Positions 56,285 to 64,000 of a DNA stretch of 64,000 nucleotides are shown piece by piece (the first letter of the stretch is position 1; each line of letters starts with the position of its first letter). The notes under the pieces are model-generated. The model was not told where the DNA came from and did no database searches. It was given only the letters and a program-made list of their open reading frames with translations. The stretch covers positions 12,501-76,500 of the forward strand of contig JAVRFU010000129.1 of the NCBI GenBank assembly GCA_032717465.1, read 5' to 3'. Source of the DNA: Coenobita brevimanus. Lineage: Eukaryota; Arthropoda; Malacostraca; Decapoda; Coenobitidae. Both the position numbers and the translations under genes were made by a program.

Positions 56285-56960
56285 AAAAGTAGTGACGAGG
56301 GGGAAGAGGGAAATATAGAAAAGAGGTGATAGGGAAGGAAGGAAATAAGGAGGGAAGAGGGTGAGAGGAGAGTTGGAAAGTAGGGACATTTGGAGATAAG
56401 GGGAGAAAAGGAGAGAAAGTTAGCAGGGAAATATAGAAAGAATGAGAGAGACGTAGGGGGGAGGGGAGAGAAGAAGGAGAGAAGGAGGGGTAGGGAAGCA
56501 AAGAAATGTTTCGGTAAGACAAAGAGAGCGAGAGTTTGAGAAGGTGAACATGATAATTGAAGAGATGGTGAAGGAAGGAAATACGGGGAGAAGAGGGAGA
56601 GAAGGAGAGATAGGGAAACAGGGAAATATGGAGAAAATGAGTGAGAGGGCGAGGTAAGACAGAAAGAAAACAGGACAGAAGAGGAAGGAAAGGAGAAGTA
56701 AGGAAGGAGAAAACAATGGTAAGAAGAGGGAGTGAAGAAGGTAGGAAAGCAGTGAAATAAGAGGAAGAGAACGAACGGTTGGTTAGGAGAGGAATGAGGA
56801 GACAGACAGGGAAGGAGGAAATTATGGAGAGGAGTGATAAAGAAGGAAATACAAAGAGAGGAGAGTGAAATGAGGAGAATAGTGTCACAAAAACAAATAT
56901 TAAGAGAAGACAGTCAGAATGAGAGGTACGGAAGGAAGGAAATAGTGAGAGATGTGAAAA
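56285..56960. repeat. Long polypurine tract
   Basis: About 675 bases in which the plus strand is overwhelmingly A and G, built from degenerate gggaaggaaggaaataaggag units. A 252-codon minus-strand frame (Ser/Leu/Phe/Pro-rich) is a composition artefact. Weaker purine bias continues to about 57,245. Confidence 0.88.
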
Positions 56961-57245
56961 ATAAGGACAGACTCAAATGACACGGCAAATACAAAGCGTT
57001 CAGAGAGTGCATACCTCCGCTAACGCCAATATAATTTATGATTTCTTGTATCTGGATCCGGATCCACCTCAAAATATAATAAACTCCTCCTTGACCCACA
57101 GCCCACCTATCCACCAAACAGAGAAGCAAACTGATATAGCATTTTCCAAGTTCGATGGCAGAGACAGATATGTAGAGAGGAGGGAAAGAATGAAAGGTAT
57201 GGAAGGAGGGAAATAAGGAGACAAGAGAGAGAAACCTAGAGATAC

Positions 57246-57349
57246 CAAAGTGACACAGCAACAAACACGAGGGTGACAGTTGGAGCCCCTGTGTTACACA
57301 AACGTTTTTTATCCCACCGTCGTGCTGGGCCAGGTAGCGGACCAACTAT
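57246..57349. other. Unassigned
   Basis: No recognised content. Confidence 0.5.
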
Positions 57350-57550
57350 GCTCTTTTTACTCTAACTTGGCCAAAAACTGCCATCTATCCATCGTGAATG
57401 CCGAGCGGGAACAGTAAATTAACGCTAGAATGTTATGCTGGTCACGTACATTGTTATGGAAAGGACGTGTTGTTGGGCCATAGCACTGTCTTTTTCGGCC
57501 ACTGACCTACACGAAATCAAGCTGCAAAAGGACTAAAATCTGGGAGCATA
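57350..57550. repeat. Repeat D (MITE-like), copy 5
   Basis: Begins ctctaacttggccaaaaact, has gaatgccgag, cgctagaatgttatgctggt and ggtcacgta inside, and ends aagctgcaaaaggactaaaa. Together with copy 4 it shows imperfect terminal inverted repeats. Confidence 0.75.
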
Positions 57551-58033
57551 TTTATCACTTACCTCACATGTTCCAGCTATCATTGCCCACGCTATGACAC
57601 TCTCTTACCTGGAGAGGAGAAGGAGGGATTGAGAGTTGTTTGTATAACCGAGCATTGGTAGGCCTTAAACACGCATTTTCGTTGCCTCTCTTCACACAGG
57701 TGCTCAACGAAGGTAGCACATAATAGCTTGTTAGATGGTCATGGTTGTTATAGGATCCCATTACGTTAACCAATTATATTTAGTGACGAAGGCAGCTCAA
57801 GGTGGTCCCCATTAGGAATTACCTTCCATCTATTAAGGTATAGCCCGTGGATATAAGACTAGAGGCTGAGAGGGGGAGGAGGAGAGGGGGAAGGTGTTGG
57901 GGTGTGGGAAGAGTAAATATATTGGGTGCAAATCATCATCATCATGACAAAGTTGATAAAGGCCTGAAGATGCAAGTTCTTTTTTTTCTGGGGGTGGAAC
58001 TACAGATTACTATTCTGTAGTAGCAGTAGCAGT
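57551..58033. other. Unassigned
   Basis: No gene recognised. GGGGAGGAGGAG-rich near 57,870. Confidence 0.5.

Positions 58034-58093
<60 letters not shown>
58034..58093. repeat. (CA)n microsatellite
   Basis: About 29 CA units, followed by (CT)n. Confidence 0.97.
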
Positions 58094-58096
<3 letters not shown>

Positions 58097-58159
58097 CCTC
58101 TCTCTCTCTCTCTCTCTAACATCTGGTCCACTCTCCAACTTTCACTTCTGGACACAACA

Positions 58160-58560
58160 AGAGGACGAGACAAGGCTGATTTGGGGAAGGTGAGCGAAAG
58201 TGAGGCAGGATGATGGGTGAAAGTGAGGCAGGGTGGGAGGGAGGGAGGTAGGAAGTGAGGGAGGGAGAGAAGCAGAGTGGGAGGTAGGGAGGGAGGGAGT
58301 GAAGAAGGTAGGAAGGGAGGGAAGAAGGCGAAGATGTTGTTGTGGGGAAGGATGGTTTTGAAATGGAGACAGGGAGGAAGAGAGGTAGGAGGAATGGCTG
58401 AAGAGGAGGTAGTGAGATAGGGAGGGATTTAGGGAGGGAAAGAAGTAGGAATGGTAGGCGGAAGGTTGCAAAGAGGGAGGCAGAGGGGGCGGACGAGAGG
58501 ATGACAGCGAAGGAAGGAGGTAATATGGGACAGGGAGAGAAAGGCGGTAAAAAATCTAAT
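58160..58560. repeat. Purine-rich GGGAGGGAGGTAGGAA tract
   Basis: G/A-rich, degenerate units of roughly 12-16 bases. The 109-codon minus-strand frame is an artefact. Confidence 0.8.
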
Positions 58561-58683
58561 ACTGAAAACTGATGAATGCTCGATAAGGGATGCAGTTGAA
58601 TGTTTCTTTAAAAATTTGTTTTAAATTATTACTAATGCGAAGTCTTTATTCTTCTGCAATTTTAATATTACCGGTACCCTTTC

Positions 58684-58700
58684 ACACACACACACACACA

Positions 58701-58767
<67 letters not shown>
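58684..58767. repeat. (CA)n microsatellite
   Basis: About 40 CA units, abutting the tail of a LINE-B fragment. Confidence 0.97.
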
Positions 58768-58776
<9 letters not shown>

Positions 58777-58995
58777 CTATCTATCTATAGCCCAACGCCT
58801 CACTCCCGTATGGGGTAGCCACAAATTTCCTCTCTGTCACCCTGTCCCCTACCATTTAGCTGCCTTCCCTCCAACTAACATCACCCTCTTTCATATATTT
58901 CTCCACTCTAACCCTCCATCTCATCGTCGATCTCCCTTTCCCCCCTCCACCTCACTCGCATACATTCTTCTAGTCGATATCTCATTCTCCTTCCA
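58768..58995 (-). mobile_element. LINE-B 3' fragment
   Basis: TATC tail, tagcccaacgcctcactccc, then the complement of the C-terminal coding region (ccatctcatcgtcgatctcc). Confidence 0.78.
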
Positions 58996-59084
58996 CGTAT
59001 ATACACTGGTAGGTATATAATGATGTTAGTCCATACATCTGACAGACTGAATATAAAACAGTATGGATATTTTCTCTTGTTTTC

Positions 59085-59249
59085 AGAGCTGCCTCCGTGT
59101 ATGATCAAGGAAGAAGAGCGTTAAACAAAAGCCTCCTTCACTCCCAGGCACATACTTCTTATACAACATCCCTGTCAAGCCATCACCCTCATATCTGGAC
59201 AAGAGATCAATCCAGCGTGGGCGCGGACGTTAGAAGTGTGTGTAGTGGT
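59085..59249 (+). other. Exon-like open stretch with splice-like borders
   Basis: A pyrimidine-rich tract tattttctcttgttttcag (to 59,084) is followed by about 165 open bases (ASVYDQGRRALNKSLLHSQA and onward) and then a donor-like GTG|GTATGT near 59,249. The peptide has no recognised domain. Splice signals by chance are common at this length, so this is only a candidate. Confidence 0.22.
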
Positions 59250-59362
59250 ATGTCTTTACACGTGTTATCAGTGCTGTACCCTGATGAGCTTCTCACGATG
59301 ACTATACAGACTCATGCAATTACTGCCACTATGCAATGCCAGGGTGAGAGCAGTCCATAAAA

Positions 59363-59420
59363 ATATCTATCTATCTATCTATTGCCAGACGCCATAATCC
59401 CGTACGGGGTGGCCATTTGA
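59363..59420 (-). mobile_element. LINE-B 3' terminal scrap
   Basis: (ATCT)n, then tgccagacgccataatcccg, the last roughly 50 bases of LINE-B in antisense. Confidence 0.75.
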
Positions 59421-59715
59421 CTCTGAGTTACTTGTTTTACAGGGAGGGGCACTAACCCTCCACAAACCCACTTGACACGTAGGGAGCAAGTATGGTTTGG
59501 TTATATGGTTACCACCCAGCGTTGTAAATGGTTTCTTGGCTTACAGGAAACCATTTGGTCCATAAAAAATATATATATTGTTAATTACTCTAGGAAACAG
59601 CCCCGGAAACAATGACTAATACCTAAATGAATAAATAAAATAATGGTGAGTGAATGGGAGTGTGGCACATTCAACTGGGCAAACTTTGATTAATATCTAT
59701 ATCATTTTTTTTAAA
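59421..59715. other. Unassigned
   Basis: No recognised content. Confidence 0.5.
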
Positions 59716-59752
59716 ATCTGAACCCTATCCCCCACTTTGGAGTGGGAAAGGA

Positions 59753-59809
<57 letters not shown>

Positions 59810-59810
59810 A
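59716..59810 (+). mobile_element. Probable LINE 3' end with (GAT)n tail
   Basis: cccactttggagtgggaaag runs into (GAT)n (59,752-59,810), a typical end of RTE-like LINEs. No coding part is visible upstream. Confidence 0.4.
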
Positions 59811-60251
59811 AATGACTAGCTGACTACCTTCCAGTTCACTTTATTCTGTTGGAAGGGTGGAGGGAGGGGGGGCAGGCTAATCGTCTCCCACTCCCCTCTT
59901 GGTTGTGCCCACGACTTGATATTATATGGAACAACGATGTGGATTATTTTTTACTATATGCATGTAAAGTCATTTGGGGTATGAACCACTGTCGACCCAT
60001 TCTCCTTAACATCAATACCGCATAATTCTTTTTCTTTTTTCGGACGTTGGCACAGAAACGGGATTTTCTGCCAGTACAGATCATATGAAGGAATATATAA
60101 GTGCGGGGAGAGCGACCCCATTCAGCACACGATCGGACCCAGACAGTTACCCACACTCAGCAAGATTACCCCACGTACGCCTGTCATCCATATTGAGATA
60201 AAATTGCCCACCTATTAACAGATGATTTCCAAATGGCTCGGTTGTGAATAA
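59811..60251. other. Unassigned
   Basis: No gene or recognised repeat. Confidence 0.5.
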
Positions 60252-60410
<159 letters not shown>

Positions 60411-60589
60411 TTTATAATGCTTGTACGTGTTTGGAGTTCTGAACTGTGCTGGTGAGAGCCTTCACGTGGTGGCACTGATATAACCAAGCTGCTTCGCTGC
60501 CCGGGTTATACAGTACAAACGTCCCTCCTGTCCCTCCCTATACTCCCAAAAGAAGCTGGTGAGGTGTAGGCGGACAACTTCAGCGGAAA

Positions 60590-60870
60590 CGGTGGAAAAT
60601 TTGAGGAAACTTGAAGGAAAGTAGGAGGAAAGAGAGAGAAGAGAAGAGGAAAGGGAAAACCACTTAGTAGGTCCTTGAAGGGTGACGCGACTGGATGAGA
60701 AAGAAGAGAGAAGAAACTGAAATGAAACTGGGAGAAAACTGGGAGGAAAGTGGGAGGACACTGGAAGGAAACTGAGAGGAAAGGAGGAGGAAACGAGGAG
60801 GAAACTGGAAGGAAAGTATGGGGAAGATTGGATGAAAGTGAGAGGAAACTTGGAGGAAAGACGATGAAGA
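60590..60870. repeat. Purine-rich gaggaaactggaaggaaa array
   Basis: Degenerate units of about 12 bases. It produces overlapping Phe/Ser/Pro-rich minus-strand frames that are not genes. Confidence 0.8.
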
Positions 60871-61275
60871 GAAGGGAGAAGTAACTAGTTGGCCAGAGAG
60901 AAGGAAGGAAGCTGTGAGGCACCATATAAGGTTGCCTAACCAGTTAAGTATAAATAATATTGCATTTACAGAACCAGTCACAAATGCACAGCCGTCTGGG
61001 CATCGGGAAAGTACTTAATATTCAGGTATCCAAGTTTCAGAACCACCTCTTAGTGGTAGCTGGTGACTATCATCCTCCACTCACTTGATGTAGTGCCGCC
61101 TCCTCCTTCTTTTACCATTATCATTCTTTTTCTGTGTCTGTCCCTTTCTCTTCCTATTTCTCCCGCCTCTCCTGTCACCTTTTATTGCTCTTCTTTCCTA
61201 GACCGTATAAATTTTAAAAGTAAAATGAGATTATTGTTTATATTGTGGAAGCATAGATTTCTCTCCTAGAGAGTC

Positions 61276-61276
<1 letters not shown>
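60871..61276. other. Unassigned; possible TGX edge
   Basis: At 61,262-61,278 cctagagagtctttgtgtg matches the right edge of TGX units next to (TG)n 61,277-61,328. The rest of the unit is absent. Confidence 0.4.
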
Positions 61277-61328
<52 letters not shown>

Positions 61329-61330
<2 letters not shown>

Positions 61331-61867
61331 CATCTTTAGTACAAAGTTATGGTTGCATGAAATTCGTTGAGCCTTAGTTAAGAGGCATGAAAGAGTCTCC
61401 TTGGTTACTAGTCAAATCAACCCTTGAGTCTGACTACACCTGACCACGAACCGAGTTCAGTGACGCCACAGATCGTTGTCAGGTAAAAATCGCCGTATAT
61501 ACCATAAACATACATTATATCCCATGCCTTAGTACACTCGCCCTCAACTCCTCTCTCTCTCTCTCTCTCTCTCTCTCGCTCGCTCTCTCTCTCTCGCACT
61601 GGAGAGTGGAATTAACTAACCCATATGAGCAGCCACAAGCAGCACTAGAATCAGCATCAAAGCTTATTTATGTGCAGTAAAATCGTCCGTAAATCAGGCT
61701 GGCGCAATATAAGCATCTGTTAAAGCCAGCCAACGCTTCAACGATACGACCTCCAAAATAGGCAGCGGTCGATCTAAATAGGGAGTAAAGGAATCAATGG
61801 CCTATGTATACTAAAATAGTTATAGAGTAGGTATTACGAGATTAGAGTTCATTTAGTTTACTCTCTC
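61329..61867. other. Unassigned; (CT)n
   Basis: (CT)n 61,550-61,594 and a degenerate repeat G word near 61,677. No gene. Confidence 0.5.
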
Positions 61868-61985
61868 TAGACAGAAAGACAGACAGACAGACAGATAGAT
61901 AAATGGATAGATACATAGATAGACAGATGGATAGATGAGTAGACAGATAGACAGATAGGTAGACACAGACAGATATAGATACTAT
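61868..61985. repeat. GATA/GACA compound microsatellite
   Basis: Interspersed gaca, gata and gatg tetranucleotides over about 115 bases. Confidence 0.9.
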
Positions 61986-62109
61986 GTAAAATTCTGGAGT
62001 TGCTTATCACCTACTTGGGAGACAAATAATCTGAGCACATTAGCACACCTGGAGGTTAATCAGGAACCGGTCCAACGATCATGCCAGGAGTGAGAGGGAG
62101 TGGTGATGG
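61986..62109. other. Unassigned
   Basis: Short unique DNA. Confidence 0.5.
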
Positions 62110-62375
62110 GGGGAGGTGTGAGAGTGATGGAGGGGAAGGGAGTAGGTGTGAGTGACAGACGGGGAGGAGGCACGTATAGGAGTGATGGAGTGAGAGGTGG
62201 CAGGTGTGCGAGTGATGGAGGGGGAGAAAGCAGGTGTGGGAGTGATGGAAAGAGAGAAGGAGAAAGAGAGGGAGAAGGTAGGGGGAGAAGGCAAGTGTGA
62301 GAGTGATGGAGGGGGAGAAGGCAAGTGTGAGAGTGACGGAGGAAGAGGAAGCATGTGCGAGTGTAACGGAGGTAA
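62110..62375. repeat. 30-bp minisatellite, about nine units
   Basis: Unit caagtgtgagagtgatggag followed by ggggagaagg, with an internal GAGAAAGAGAG expansion. Purine-rich on the plus strand. Confidence 0.88.
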
Positions 62376-62605
62376 AAATATTAGGATGTTGAGAGAGACA
62401 GAGAAGAAGTGGAAGTGATGGTTCAGAAAGGGAATTAGGTAGAGGTGTAATGAAAAGCACACATTAATACGTAAATCTTTTCACCGCTGTTATGTCTTTT
62501 TTATTTAATTATCGTTACAGCTACACAATATATTCATTTTAGAAGAATCCTAACATAGTAACGTGATTAATTACTACCTCTGTTTAACTCCTTCACTACC
62601 AGAGA
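62376..62605. other. Unassigned
   Basis: No recognised content. Confidence 0.5.
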
Positions 62606-62870
62606 TTGATTTAGTAGATTAGGTTAGATCAGGTTAGACTAGGTTAGGTCAGGGCATATACGAAGGAGCTATGAAACTGGCCCAGGGAGTTAGGAATTTA
62701 AGTAAGGTGAATGAAAGAGATATCAGGCTCAGCTAAAGGTAAGTCAGACCACGTAAGACGGGACTATGAAGCCTGGCAGAGAGTGAGACTATGTAAAGAA
62801 GAATATGGAATGAATATTAGATTAAGTTAGGCTAAGTCAGGTTAGGTTGAATCACGCTAAGTCAAAACGC
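62606..62870. repeat. Degenerate TTAGG-like words, G-strand orientation
   Basis: attaggttagatcaggttag (62,619 onward) and ggctaagtcaggttaggttg (62,832 onward) flank a roughly 200-base unit that seems duplicated once (cgaaggagctatgaaactgg and aataagaactgtgaaactga). The orientation is opposite to the CCTAA arrays in the blocks. Confidence 0.6.
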
Positions 62871-63079
62871 GTACAATAAGAACTGTGAAACTGACCAGGG
62901 CGCGAAACAGATCGAAAAAGAGAGTAAGGAGTGGAGGGATGGATGTTGGGGTGTGAGAATGGGGAGGGAGGGGAGACCGGAGTGCAGATTCTGGCAGGAG
63001 AGGGAGGAACAGAAGAGGAGGAAAAGGCAGTTATGTCAGGCAAGATCCGGGTGTGATGGGATACAGGTGCATACGTCTT
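62871..63079. other. Unassigned
   Basis: Purine-rich start, no gene. Confidence 0.5.
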
Positions 63080-63440
63080 CCCTATCAGCATCACCAGATT
63101 CTGTCTCCCTATCTCTCTGTCTTGATATCTATGCCTCACTATTTTCCTATCTCTGTCTCGTTATCTTCCTACCAAAACAACCAGCTAGCCTCCCTATCTC
63201 TCTATCTCCCTAGCAGAACCAACTTCCGTCTCCCTATCTCTCTGTCATTATCTCCCTCCCACCATCATCATCTTCCCTAACTCCATCTCCCTACCGTCAC
63301 CACCAGCTTTCCTGTCTCCCTATCTCTCTATCTCCTTACCAGCATCACCACCTTCCTTATCTGTCTCCCAACTAGCATCACCAGCATCCCTATCAATCCA
63401 TCTATTCCCTATCAGCATAACCAGCTTGCCTAACATTCTA
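63080..63440. repeat. Degenerate minisatellite of about 36 bp
   Basis: Repeats of ccctatctctctatctccct followed by accagcatcaccagc-like words. Confidence 0.75.
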
Positions 63441-63660
63441 CTTGCACCATCATGTTCCTTATCTCTCTGTCTCTCTCTCTACCATTCTGACCTTTCCAAC
63501 ACCACTACCACTATTTTTACTTATTTCCAAATCTTCAGCATCCGTCCTACGTTTAAACCAAATAATGCTTAGAGGGTTAGCAATTTTCGTAGCTACAACA
63601 CTGAGCAAATTTCCCCAACACTTCTTTGCTGGCTGTGGCAATGGAAAGTGTTAACTGAAG
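63441..63660. other. Unassigned
   Basis: No gene recognised. Confidence 0.5.
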
Positions 63661-63906
63661 CATACAAGTGTCACATAATTGCAAGTTCCAATCACTGCTC
63701 TCTAGGCTAAAGTGTCAGATGGTGCTACCCAGGCTAAAGTGCTCTTAGGTCATGTAGGAGTTAAAGTGTCAGATATTGAGTTAAGGTGTCATAATATTCC
63801 CACACGTGTCAGATATTGCTCTCTAGGCTACAAGTGTCAGACGCTGCTACCCAGGCTGCACTTAGTCTCTGGTGGTGTAGGGGTTAAAGTGTCACATATT
63901 TCCCCT
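63661..63906. repeat. Tandem duplication with period of about 122 bp
   Basis: tgctctctaggctaaagtgt (from about 63,696) and tgctctctaggctacaagtg (from about 63,819) start two copies that share gtgctacccaggct-like and gttaaagtgtcaga-like words. Confidence 0.8.
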
Positions 63907-64000
63907 TGCCAAATATAAACACCGTAAATCTGATAGTGATTCATGGCAGGTGTAACTCAGTGTGGTGTGAATAAGACTTGATGAATGTCTCGCGAGATAA

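Noticed and set aside
56130..56888. 252-codon minus-strand frame rich in Ser, Leu, Phe and Pro
   Set aside because: It is the complement of a polypurine tract; composition alone removes stop codons.

Overview
The window looks like intergenic or intronic DNA from an arthropod, most likely a decapod crustacean. The reasons are the very dense (TG)n, (CT)n, (GATA)n and (ATC)n microsatellites, degenerate five-base arrays related to the arthropod telomere word CCTAA/TTAGG, and a mix of RTE-like, Jockey/I-like, CR1-like and Penelope-like retroelements with a hAT MITE. There are no operons, ribosome binding sites or CRISPR arrays. The species call is inference. I see no complete host gene; the only host-coding candidates are a few isolated exon-like stretches. 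Most long open frames are decayed retroelement genes or translations of microsatellites.

Layout. 0-3.5 kb: a nearly full-length RTE-like LINE (LINE-A) broken by three TAG stops and one frameshift. 4.3-5.9 kb: a decayed I/Jockey-like LINE with an RNase H domain. 6-7.6 kb: pentamer arrays, a 30-bp minisatellite and a tRNA-like SINE. 8.0-10.4 kb: a nest of mobile DNA, namely a MITE-like repeat D split by a foldback, Penelope-like insertion (12-bp target duplication, hammerhead-like fold), a precise hAT MITE (8-bp target duplication), and an 858-bp near-perfect palindrome. 10.7 kb: a tRNA-headed SINE. 13-16.2 kb: LINE-B (endonuclease plus reverse transcriptase), whose 5'-truncated relatives recur in antisense at 17.3, 19.2, 31.1, 41.6, 58.8 and 59.4 kb. 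18-26 kb: satellites and locally duplicated repeats, including (TG)n-bounded units that carry a perfect RFX-type X-box. 26.9-30.8 kb: LINE-C (Jockey-like, gag with zinc knuckles) with an internal deletion.

31.4-55.2 kb: a mosaic block present in three copies, called here block C (31.4-38.3 kb, interrupted), block A (41.8-47.75 kb) and block B (49.0-55.2 kb). A and B are near-identical tandem segmental duplicates of about 6 kb, and each holds a candidate host exon on the minus strand. Block C is interrupted by, and followed by, two copies of an unusual retroposon whose reading frame encodes a Y-box-like cold-shock domain. The second copy (38,901-40,359) has an 11-bp target site duplication. 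55-64 kb: minisatellites, long polypurine tracts, LINE-B scraps, GATA/GACA arrays and TTAGG-like words.

The genes do not form a pathway. What unites the window is retrotransposition (poly(A), CAA, TAGA and GAT tails; 5' truncations; target duplications), microsatellite growth around specific short units, and segmental duplication. The observations I rate highest are the cold-shock-domain retroposon, the X-box-bearing (TG)n-bounded family, and the Penelope-like foldback insertion with its hammerhead-like fold.
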